The notes under the pieces were generated by a model. That model saw only the letters and a program-made list of their open reading frames with translations, ran no database searches and had not been told where the DNA came from. 64,000 nt of DNA from CAVSRC01 sp963782045 (lineage in GTDB: Bacteria > Pseudomonadota > Alphaproteobacteria > Rhizobiales > Kaistiaceae). Below, piece by piece: positions 57,577-64,000 of the stretch (positions are counted from its first letter, which is position 1; every line of letters begins with the position of its first letter). The DNA lies in the NCBI GenBank assembly GCA_963782045.1, contig CAWAIR010000037.1, positions 620,001-684,000 on the forward strand, given 5' to 3'. Both the position numbers and the translations under genes were made by a program.

Positions 57577-59741
57577 GCCGCCTTCCCGACTACACCCGGA
57601 TCGCATGGCAGCGGCCGGGCGGAACCGCGACGTCCGAGCCGCAGGCGCCCTGGCAGACGCCGGAGGGCATCGCCATTCCGCCGGTGGCCGACGAGGCTGA
57701 GCTTGCCGGCCTCGATTTCCTCGATACCTGGCCGGGCCTGCCGCCCTATCTGCGCGGCCCCTACCCGACCATGTATGTCGAGCGGCCGTGGACGATCCGC
57801 CAATATGCCGGTTTCTCGACGGCGGAGGATTCCAACGCCTTCTACCGACGCAACCTCGCCGGCGGGCAGAAGGGCCTGTCGGTCGCCTTCGACCTGCCCA
57901 CCCACCGCGGCTACGATTCCGACAATCCGCGGATTGCCGGCGACGTCGGCATGGCCGGCGTCGCGATTGATTCGATCTACGACATGCGCACGCTGTTCGA
58001 CGGCATCCCGATCGGCGAGATCAGCGTGTCGATGACCATGAACGGCGCCGTGCTGCCGGTGCTGGCGCTCTACGTGGTGGCAGCCGAGGAACAGGGCGTG
58101 CCGCAGAAGGCGCTGTCGGGGACCATCCAGAACGACATCCTCAAGGAGTTCATGGTCCGCAACACCTACATCTACCCGCCGACCGCCTCGATGCGCATCG
58201 TCTCCGACATCATCGCCCACACCTCGGCGCACATGCCGAAGTTCAATCCGATCTCGGTCTCCGGCTACCACATGCAGGAGGCCGGGGCGACGGCCGACCT
58301 CGAGCTCGGCTACACGCTCGCCGACGGGCTCGAATACGTGCGCGCGGCCATCGAAGCCGGGCTGTCGGTCGACCGCTTCGCGCCGCGTATCTCCTTCTTC
58401 TTCGACATCGGCATGAACTTCTTCATGGAGGTGGCGAAGCTGCGCGCGGCGCGCCTGTTGTGGGCGAAGCTGATGAAGGAGCGCTTCGCCCCCAAGGACG
58501 ACCGCTCGCTGATGCTGCGCACCCACTGCCAGACCTCGGGCTGGTCGCTGGCCGCGCAGGACCCGTTCAACAACATGGTGCGGACGGCAGTCGAAGCGAT
58601 GGCGGCGACGCAAGGCCACACCCAGTCGCTGCACACCAACGCGCTCGACGAGGCGCTGGCGCTGCCCACCGACTTCTCAGCGCGGATCGCGCGCAACACC
58701 CAGCTCTATCTGCAGAAGGAATCCGGCACGACGCGGATCATCGACCCGTGGGGCGGTTCCCATGCCGTCGAACGGCTGACCGCCGAACTGGCCGAGAAGG
58801 CGCTTGCCCACATCGCCGAGACCGATGGGCTCGGCGGCATGGCGCGCGCTATCGAGGCCGGCCTGCCGCAGAGGCGCATCGAGGAGGCGGCGGCGCACAC
58901 CCAGGCACGCCTCGATTCCGGCCAGCAGACCGTGGTCGGTGTCAACCGCTACCGGCCGGCGGAGGAAGCGCCGATCGACGTGCGCAAAGTGGATAATTCG
59001 GCGGTGCTGGCCAAGCAGGTCGTCAAGCTGAAACAGCTCCGCGGCGAGCGCGACAGTGCCGCGACGCAAGAGGCGCTTGCTGCGCTCACCGACGCGGCGC
59101 GCACCGGCGGCGGCAACCTGCTGGCGCTTTCGATCGACGCGGCGCGGGCCAAGGCGACGGTGGGCGAGATCAGCCTGGCGCTGGAGCACGCCTTCGGCCG
59201 CTACGAGACCGAGGCGCACGCGATCAGCGGCACCTATGCGCGCGACATCGACGGCGAGACCATGGCGCGGGTCGGCGCGCTCGTCGGCACCTTCCGCGAC
59301 AATGACGGGCGGCCGCCGCGCATCCTGGTCGCCAAGGTCGGCCAGGACGGCCACGACCGCGGCCAGAAGGTGATCGCCTCGGCCTTCGCCGATCTCGGCT
59401 TCGAGGTCGATATCGGCCCGCTCTTCCAGACGCCGGAGGAAGCGGCGCTGCGCGCCATCGCGGCGGACGTCCATATCGTCGGCGTGTCGTCGCTGGCCGC
59501 CGGCCACCTGACGCTGGTGCCGGCGCTCAAGCGCGCGCTCGAAGCCCATGGCCGGCCGGACATCATGGTGGTGGTCGGCGGCGTCGTGCCCGGCCAAGAC
59601 TTCAACGCCCTCTACGACGCCGGCGTCAGCGCCATCTTCACCCCCGGCACGGTGATCTCGGAGGCGGCCGAGCGGCTGATCCGCGACCTCAACCGCCGTC
59701 TTGGCTACGAGCAGCCGGACCGGGCGAACCTGGTGGTGTGA
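57573..59741 (+). CDS. mutB: Methylmalonyl-CoA mutase large (alpha) subunit
   Basis: 722 residues. N-terminal substrate domain 'RGPYPTMYVERPWTIRQYAG', 'VSMTMNGAVLPVLALYVVAA', 'RTHCQTSGWSLAAQDPFNNM' and 'SLHTNALDEALALPTDFSAR'. C-terminal B12 domain with the cobalt-ligand motif 'KVGQDGHDRGQKVIA' (DxHxxG, about residue 591). Converts methylmalonyl-CoA to succinyl-CoA in propionate and branched-chain amino acid breakdown. A MeaB-type chaperone is not in the window. Confidence 0.96.
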   Translation: MSRLPDYTRIAWQRPGGTATSEPQAPWQTPEGIAIPPVADEAELAGLDFLDTWPGLPPYLRGPYPTMYVERPWTIRQYAGFSTAEDSNAFYRRNLAGGQKGLSVAFDLPTHRGYDSDNPRIAGDVGMAGVAIDSIYDMRTLFDGIPIGEISVSMTMNGAVLPVLALYVVAAEEQGVPQKALSGTIQNDILKEFMVRNTYIYPPTASMRIVSDIIAHTSAHMPKFNPISVSGYHMQEAGATADLELGYTLADGLEYVRAAIEAGLSVDRFAPRISFFFDIGMNFFMEVAKLRAARLLWAKLMKERFAPKDDRSLMLRTHCQTSGWSLAAQDPFNNMVRTAVEAMAATQGHTQSLHTNALDEALALPTDFSARIARNTQLYLQKESGTTRIIDPWGGSHAVERLTAELAEKALAHIAETDGLGGMARAIEAGLPQRRIEEAAAHTQARLDSGQQTVVGVNRYRPAEEAPIDVRKVDNSAVLAKQVVKLKQLRGERDSAATQEALAALTDAARTGGGNLLALSIDAARAKATVGEISLALEHAFGRYETEAHAISGTYARDIDGETMARVGALVGTFRDNDGRPPRILVAKVGQDGHDRGQKVIASAFADLGFEVDIGPLFQTPEEAALRAIAADVHIVGVSSLAAGHLTLVPALKRALEAHGRPDIMVVVGGVVPGQDFNALYDAGVSAIFTPGTVISEAAERLIRDLNRRLGYEQPDRANLVV

Positions 59742-59788
59742 ACGGGGTGGACGCCCGGGATTTCGTGGTGTTTGGCTGAGCCTCCCAG

Positions 59789-59925
59789 CGAGTCATCTCC
59801 CCCCTTGCGGGGGGAGAATAGCGGAGCCCGGTTTCGCGTCGGCGAAACCGCTGGCGGAGCTAAGAGGGGGGTGAAGGCCGGGCTTCCGCAATACCCCTCT
59901 CTCTGTCTCTCCCCCACAAGGGGAG
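59789..59925. repeat. Dispersed C-rich intergenic repeat, large composite copy
   Basis: 'CTCCCCCCTTGCGGGGGGAG' followed by 'GGTTTCGCGTCGGCGAAACC' and then 'CTCTCCCCCACAAGGGGAGAG' as nested hairpins. Typical Rhizobiales repeat. It also ends the mutAB operon and probably terminates it. Confidence 0.65.
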
Positions 59926-60227
59926 AGGACCCTCAAACTCAGGTTTGACCCGAGGTAGTTTTTCTTTAGAATACATATAAACTATTGATAACTATTTGCT
60001 TTCTGGAGTTGGTCCATTTATAGAAGACCTCCTGTTCGCGGGCATGCGACGCCTCGGCCTTGAACCGTCGTCGGTCGTGAAAGCTTCGGACAGCGCCTGC
60101 GGATCAATTCCGGTTTCGCCTGTCGCGTACTAATCCCGCGGGTTGCCTTGACAACTGCCTCATGTGCCAGGCCGCCGCCCTCGCCGGTGTCGGCATGTCC
60201 GCACTGTTGCCGAGAAGGGACCGAGCG
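59926..60227. promoter_or_regulatory. Upstream region of the efe operon
   Basis: About 300 bases without a gene. An AT-rich stretch (59955-60010) with TTTAGAATACATATAAAC is a candidate for an iron-responsive operator (Irr/RirA/Fur); no clean consensus box could be assigned. Confidence 0.4.
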
Positions 60228-61088
60228 ATGTTCGCTGCGTTTCTCATCATGCTGCGCGAGGGGCTGGAAGCGGCGCTGATCACCGGCATCGTCGCCACCT
60301 ACCTGACGCAGACAGGGCGCTCGTCCTGGCTGCCGGCGGTCTGGGTCGGCGTGTTTCTGGCGATCGCGCTGTCGCTGTTCGTCGGCGCCGGCCTGCAGCT
60401 TGCCAGCGCCTCCTTCCCGCAGAAGGCACAGGAGCTTTTCGAAGGCGCCGTCAGGGCCGTCGCCGTCGTCGTTCTGGTGTGGATGGTGTTCTGGATGCGG
60501 CGCGCCGCGCGCTCCATCAAATCGGAGCTGCACAGCTCCATCGACGCCGCCCTCTCCTCCGCTTCGGGTCAGAGCTGGGGGCCGATCGGCATGGTCTTCT
60601 TCGCGGTCGCGCGCGAGGGGTTGGAATCGGTCTTCTTCCTGCTCGCGATCTTCCAGCAGAGTTCCGGTCCGGCGGCCCCGGCCGCAGCCCTTGCCGGCAT
60701 CCTGGTCGCCGCCGCCGCCGGCTACGCCATCTATGTCGGTGGCGCGCGACTGAACCTCCGCCTCTTCTTCCGCTGGACGGGGGTGTTCATCCTGTTTGTC
60801 GCCGGCGGTCTAGCGGCCGGCGTCCTCGGTAATCTGCACGAGGCCGGCCTGTGGAACGCGCTGCAGGCGCATGCTTACGATCTCAGCGCCATCCTGCCCG
60901 AGTCGAGCCTCATCGGCGTGATCCTCGGCGGCATCTTCGGCTACCAGGAGGCGCCGACGATCGGTCAGGCCATCGTCTATGTCGCCTTTCTCGTCGTCAC
61001 CTTCTTCTTCTTCCTGCGCCCCGCGCCGGCTCCCCGACCTCAATTGCAGGCCGCCGACCTCCGCGGAGACGCCAATGCCGGCTCCTGA
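60228..61088 (+). CDS. efeU: EfeU ferrous-iron permease (FTR1 family)
   Basis: 286 residues from the ATG at 60228 (AGAAGGG upstream). Seven helices with the two RExxE iron motifs: 'MLREGLEAALITGIVATYLT' and 'AREGLESVFFLLAIFQQ'. Imports iron across the inner membrane in the EfeUOB system. Stop overlaps the efeO start by 14 bases. Confidence 0.94.
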   Translation: MFAAFLIMLREGLEAALITGIVATYLTQTGRSSWLPAVWVGVFLAIALSLFVGAGLQLASASFPQKAQELFEGAVRAVAVVVLVWMVFWMRRAARSIKSELHSSIDAALSSASGQSWGPIGMVFFAVAREGLESVFFLLAIFQQSSGPAAPAAALAGILVAAAAGYAIYVGGARLNLRLFFRWTGVFILFVAGGLAAGVLGNLHEAGLWNALQAHAYDLSAILPESSLIGVILGGIFGYQEAPTIGQAIVYVAFLVVTFFFFLRPAPAPRPQLQAADLRGDANAGS

Positions 61089-62256
61089 CGCGACAACGGG
61101 TGGCGCGCCACGCGCGCTTCGCCTTGCGGTGCCTCTTGCGGCAGTGCTGGCGGTGGCCGGTGGCGTCGCCTTCTATGCCGCCAGCCAGATGCATCGCACG
61201 CCGAGCCACCCCGGCGCGCAGCAGGTGGTGGTGACGGCGGAGGCCTGCGAGCCGAACGATCTGACGGTGCCGGCCGGACGGCGGACCTTCGAGATCGTCA
61301 ACCGCTCCGATCGGCCGGTGGAATGGGAGATCCTCGACGGCGTTCTGGTGGTGGCGGAGCGGGAGAACATCGCGCCGGGACTGATGCAGACCGTCGAGGC
61401 GCGGCTGAAGCCGGGCGACTACGCGATCACCTGCGGCCTCATCTCCAATCCGCGCGGGCGTCTGCACGTCACCGCCGCAGGCGGCGCTGACCCGGCCGGC
61501 AAGGCCCCCGACACACGCGCCTTCATCGGTGCGCTGTCGGAGTACAAGGTCTATCTGATCCTGCAGAGCGCCGCGATGGTGAGCGCCGCGGAGGATCTCG
61601 CCGCCGCCATCCACGCCGGCAACCTCGACCAGGCACGGGCGCTCTACGAAGCCGCCCGCCTGCCCTACCAGCGCATCGAACCGGTCGCCCATCGCTTCGC
61701 CGACCTCGCCAACGCCATCGATCCGGTGGCCGATTATCTTGCCGGACGCGAGGCCGATCCCGCCTTCACCGGCTATCACCGCATCGAATCTGCGCTGTTC
61801 GGCAAGGGCGATGCGACCGGCCTGCCGGCGGTGGCGGACAGGCTGGTCGCCGACCTTGGGGCGCTGAAGACGCGCCTCGGCGCGCTCAGGCTGACGCCGC
61901 CAGACCTCGCCGACAGCGCCGCGCGGATGGCAAGCCAGCTTGCGCAAGGGCGGATCGTCAACGGCGAGGACCACTATGCCGGCACCGACATCGCCGACAT
62001 CGACGCCAACCTCGCCGGCATCGCCAAGCTCGTCGGCCTGCTGCGGCCGCTGGCGAAGACCGCCGCGCCCGACGTGATGGCCACCGTCGACGCTCGGCTC
62101 GCCGCCACCCAGACGGCGCTCGCCGCGCTCGGAGAGGGCGACACCTGGCCGGCCTACGACACGGTTTCGGCGAGTCAACGCAAGGCGTTGGCCGACGACT
62201 TCAAAGCGCTGGCCGAAGCCCTCGACGCGGTCAATGCCGCCATCGGCATCGCCTGA
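61075..62256 (+). CDS. efeO: EfeO periplasmic iron-binding protein (cupredoxin plus M75 domain)
   Basis: 393 residues from the ATG at 61075, inside efeU. N-terminal anchor 'RLAVPLAAVLAVAGGVAFYA', then a cupredoxin domain ('VTAEACEPNDLTVPAGRRTF', 'GDYAITCGLISNPRGRLHVT') with the metal-binding Cys/Glu set, then the M75 imelysin domain with the HxxE motif 'FTGYHRIESALFGKG'. Supplies iron to EfeU. No lipobox; stays anchored or soluble. Confidence 0.93.
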   Translation: MPAPDATTGGAPRALRLAVPLAAVLAVAGGVAFYAASQMHRTPSHPGAQQVVVTAEACEPNDLTVPAGRRTFEIVNRSDRPVEWEILDGVLVVAERENIAPGLMQTVEARLKPGDYAITCGLISNPRGRLHVTAAGGADPAGKAPDTRAFIGALSEYKVYLILQSAAMVSAAEDLAAAIHAGNLDQARALYEAARLPYQRIEPVAHRFADLANAIDPVADYLAGREADPAFTGYHRIESALFGKGDATGLPAVADRLVADLGALKTRLGALRLTPPDLADSAARMASQLAQGRIVNGEDHYAGTDIADIDANLAGIAKLVGLLRPLAKTAAPDVMATVDARLAATQTALAALGEGDTWPAYDTVSASQRKALADDFKALAEALDAVNAAIGIA

Positions 62257-62282
62257 CGACATCGATAATCGGGAAGCCTGCC

Positions 62283-63593
62283 ATGTCGACCTTGTCCACC
62301 AACCGCCGCCGTCTGCTGCTCGGCATGGGCGCCGCTGCCGGCGGCACGCTCGCCGGCGCGCTGGCGCCAGCCGCCGCTGAAGCTTCCGGCACGCCCGGCG
62401 GCGTCCACGCCGCCGACGCGCCGCCGGCCGTCACCAATGCCGCCGAGCGCCAGCTCTTCCACGGCGCGCACCAGGCCGGCATCGTCACGCCGCGCCCGGC
62501 GAGCGGCATGGTGGCGGCGTTCGACGTGGTGGTGCGGAGCCCGGCGGATCTCGAGGCGCTGCTGCGCCGGCTCACCGAGCGCATCGCCTTCCTCACCCAG
62601 GGCGGCCAGCCGCCCGCGCTCGACCCGAAACTGCCGCCGGCCGATTCCGGCATCCTCGGGCCGGTGGTAGCGCCCGATGACCTGACCATCACCGTTTCGC
62701 TCGGCGCTTCCCTGTTCGAGAACCGGCAATGGCTCAAGCCGCACATGCCGCGCCACCTGAAGCGCATGGAGCAGTTCCCCAACGACGCGCTCGAGGCAAG
62801 TATCTGCCACGGGGACCTGTCGCTGCAGTTCTGCGCCAACACCCCCGACACGGTGATCCACGCGCTCCGCGATGTCGTGAAGAACCTGTCGGAGTTCGTG
62901 GTGCTGCGCTGGCTGCAGGAGGGCAACGTGCCGGCGGTGACGGCGCTCAATCCCGACGGCACCCACCAGAGCGCGCGCAACTTCCTCGGCTTCCGCGACG
63001 GCACCGCCAACCCCAACTCCACCGACAAAGCCGAGATGGACCGCATCGTCTGGGTCGGCGCCGACACCGGCGAGCCCGGCTGGGCGGTCGGCGGCAGCTA
63101 TCAGGTGGTGCGCATCATCCGCAATTTCGTCGAACGCTGGGACCGCACGCCGCTCAACGAGCAGCAGCACATCATCGGACGCGACAAGGCAAGCGGCGCG
63201 CCGCTCGACGGCACCCGCGAGCACGACGTGCCGCACTACGCCAGCGACCCTGCCGGCAAGGCGACGCCGCTCACGGCGCACATCCGACGAGCCAATCCAC
63301 GCGAAGCCGCAACGCAGGAGAACCTCATCCTGCGGCGGCCGTTCAACTACTCCAACGGCGTCGCCAGGTCCGGCCAGATCGACCAGGGCCTTCTGTTCAT
63401 CGTCTATCAGGCCGACGTCGAGAAGGGCTTCACCACCGTCCAGAAGCGGCTGAATGGCGAGCCGCTCGAGGAATACATCAAGCCCGTCGGCGGCGGCTAT
63501 TTCTTCGTCCTTCCCGGCGTCCGTCAAGCCGGCGGCTATCTCGGCCAGGAGCTGGTCGCGGCGCTGGCCGCGGCCGACACATCTCATCCCTAA
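62283..63593 (+). CDS. efeB: EfeB Dyp-type heme peroxidase (deferrochelatase)
   Basis: 436 residues with a Tat signal 'TNRRRLLLGMGAAAGGTLAG'. Dyp features: distal Asp in 'FLGFRDGTANPNSTDKA' (GxxDG), proximal His in 'TAHIRRANPREAATQENL' (about 332), Arg in 'RNFVERWDRTPL'. Oxidises ferrous iron or removes iron from heme in the periplasm. Third gene of efeUOB; 26 bases after efeO. Confidence 0.95.
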   Translation: MSTLSTNRRRLLLGMGAAAGGTLAGALAPAAAEASGTPGGVHAADAPPAVTNAAERQLFHGAHQAGIVTPRPASGMVAAFDVVVRSPADLEALLRRLTERIAFLTQGGQPPALDPKLPPADSGILGPVVAPDDLTITVSLGASLFENRQWLKPHMPRHLKRMEQFPNDALEASICHGDLSLQFCANTPDTVIHALRDVVKNLSEFVVLRWLQEGNVPAVTALNPDGTHQSARNFLGFRDGTANPNSTDKAEMDRIVWVGADTGEPGWAVGGSYQVVRIIRNFVERWDRTPLNEQQHIIGRDKASGAPLDGTREHDVPHYASDPAGKATPLTAHIRRANPREAATQENLILRRPFNYSNGVARSGQIDQGLLFIVYQADVEKGFTTVQKRLNGEPLEEYIKPVGGGYFFVLPGVRQAGGYLGQELVAALAAADTSHP

Positions 63594-63614
63594 GGCGACA
63601 AGGAGACCTTGCCC

Positions 63615-64000
63615 ATGAAGATTGCACCCCTGCTCGCGGCAGCAGCGCTGGCGGCGCTGAGCGCACCGGCCATCGCTTCCGCGTCCACCGATGCAATCCT
63701 CGATCTCGTCGAGCCGATCGCCAACTACAAGCTCTACGTTGCCGAACACACGGCCAAACTCGTGCAGGACGCCGGCACGCTCGTGGACGCGATCCGTGCC
63801 GGCGATATCGACAAGGCAAAGGCCCTCTACGCACCAACCCGCATGAGCTACGAGGCGGTCGAGCCGATCGCGGAACTGTTCAGCGACCTCGACGTGTCGA
63901 TCGACGCGCGCGCCGACGATTACGAGAAGGGCGAGAAGGACCCGACCTTCACCGGCTTCCACCGCATCGAATACGGCCTGTGGGAGCAGAACAGCACCGA
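63615..64000 (+). CDS. Second EfeO-like (M75) protein, C-terminus beyond window
   Basis: At least 128 residues. AGGAGACC before the ATG at 63615. Signal peptide 'LLAAAALAALSAPAIASA', then the M75 domain: 'ILDLVEPIANYKLYVAEHTA', 'AIRAGDIDKAKALYAPTRMS', HxxE in 'FTGFHRIEYGLWEQNS'. It lacks the cupredoxin domain present in efeO. Follows efeB by 21 bases, so part of the operon: efeUOB plus an extra M75 protein. Confidence 0.9.
   Translation, partial: MKIAPLLAAAALAALSAPAIASASTDAILDLVEPIANYKLYVAEHTAKLVQDAGTLVDAIRAGDIDKAKALYAPTRMSYEAVEPIAELFSDLDVSIDARADDYEKGEKDPTFTGFHRIEYGLWEQNST

Noticed and set aside
56532..58634. 700-codon minus-strand ORF opposite mutAB
   Set aside because: Antisense artefact; methylmalonyl-CoA mutase motifs are on the plus strand.
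59789..59925. Hairpin cluster considered as a CRISPR or structured ncRNA
   Set aside because: No regular repeat-spacer pattern; matches the dispersed C-rich intergenic repeats seen elsewhere in the window.

Overview
The window comes from a GC-rich alphaproteobacterium, most likely Hyphomicrobiales (Rhizobiales). The case rests on a MucR-type regulator, DUF6456, DUF1491, DUF5330 and DUF2336 proteins, a DnaA-C-terminal-like regulator, a GTA/HK97-type terminase and portal, and the C-rich dispersed intergenic repeats common in that order. I saw no tRNA, rRNA or CRISPR array.

Layout. 1-4.9 kb: gene-transfer-agent or HK97-like packaging genes on the minus strand (small terminase, large terminase, portal running off the left edge). 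Terminase and portal are separated by three chromosomal-type genes (DUF423, aldo/keto reductase, exported protein). 5.07-7.69 kb: a decayed IS1595-type transposon (element B) with a 5'-truncated transposase, a HEPN gene pair and a compact three-gene module at the far end. 8-15 kb: a TIG/beta-barrel surface protein, an RND efflux pair and a YcgN-type protein. 15.4-18.9 kb: a four-gene osmoprotectant ABC importer. 19-28 kb: envelope genes (L,D-transpeptidase, class A PBP, peptidoglycan-binding protein), DUF1214/DUF1254, SufE and regulators. 28.15-31.80 kb: an intact-looking IS1595-type transposon (element A) with long terminal inverted repeats and passengers, inserted upstream of the DnaA-like regulator. 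32.3-40.4 kb: mucR and a tightly overlapping ten-gene Mrp/Mbh-like cation/proton antiporter operon with three D-type subunits. 40.8-49.6 kb: oligopeptidase B, a LuxR regulator, a run of small secreted Cys-rich proteins, an IS5-family insertion exactly in a stop codon, a decayed second copy of the oligopeptidase 3' end, an MBL-fold protein and a CPA2 antiporter. 49.6-55.9 kb: DUF4386, Fe-SOD, a YjgR-type ATPase, a cytochrome c', an M20 dipeptidase and a LuxR regulator. 56.2-59.7 kb: both methylmalonyl-CoA mutase subunits. 60.2-64 kb: the efeUOB ferrous-iron uptake operon, followed by a second efeO-like gene cut by the right edge.

The most interesting observation is that elements A and B, about 21 kb apart, share related terminal repeats and the same mirrored architecture. 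The transposase reads inward from one end. At the other end sits a module of (a) a small gene beginning in the terminal repeat, (b) a convergent alpha-helical gene with an R-x4-H motif like HEPN RNases, and (c) a divergent basic gene of about 60 residues with a TPPxPH motif. The cargo between module and transposase differs (a HEPN pair in B; a zinc-ribbon protein and a sulfotransferase-like protein in A). This looks like an IS1595-type transposon family carrying a conserved toxin/antitoxin-like or stability module. The function is inference; the architecture is visible in the sequence.
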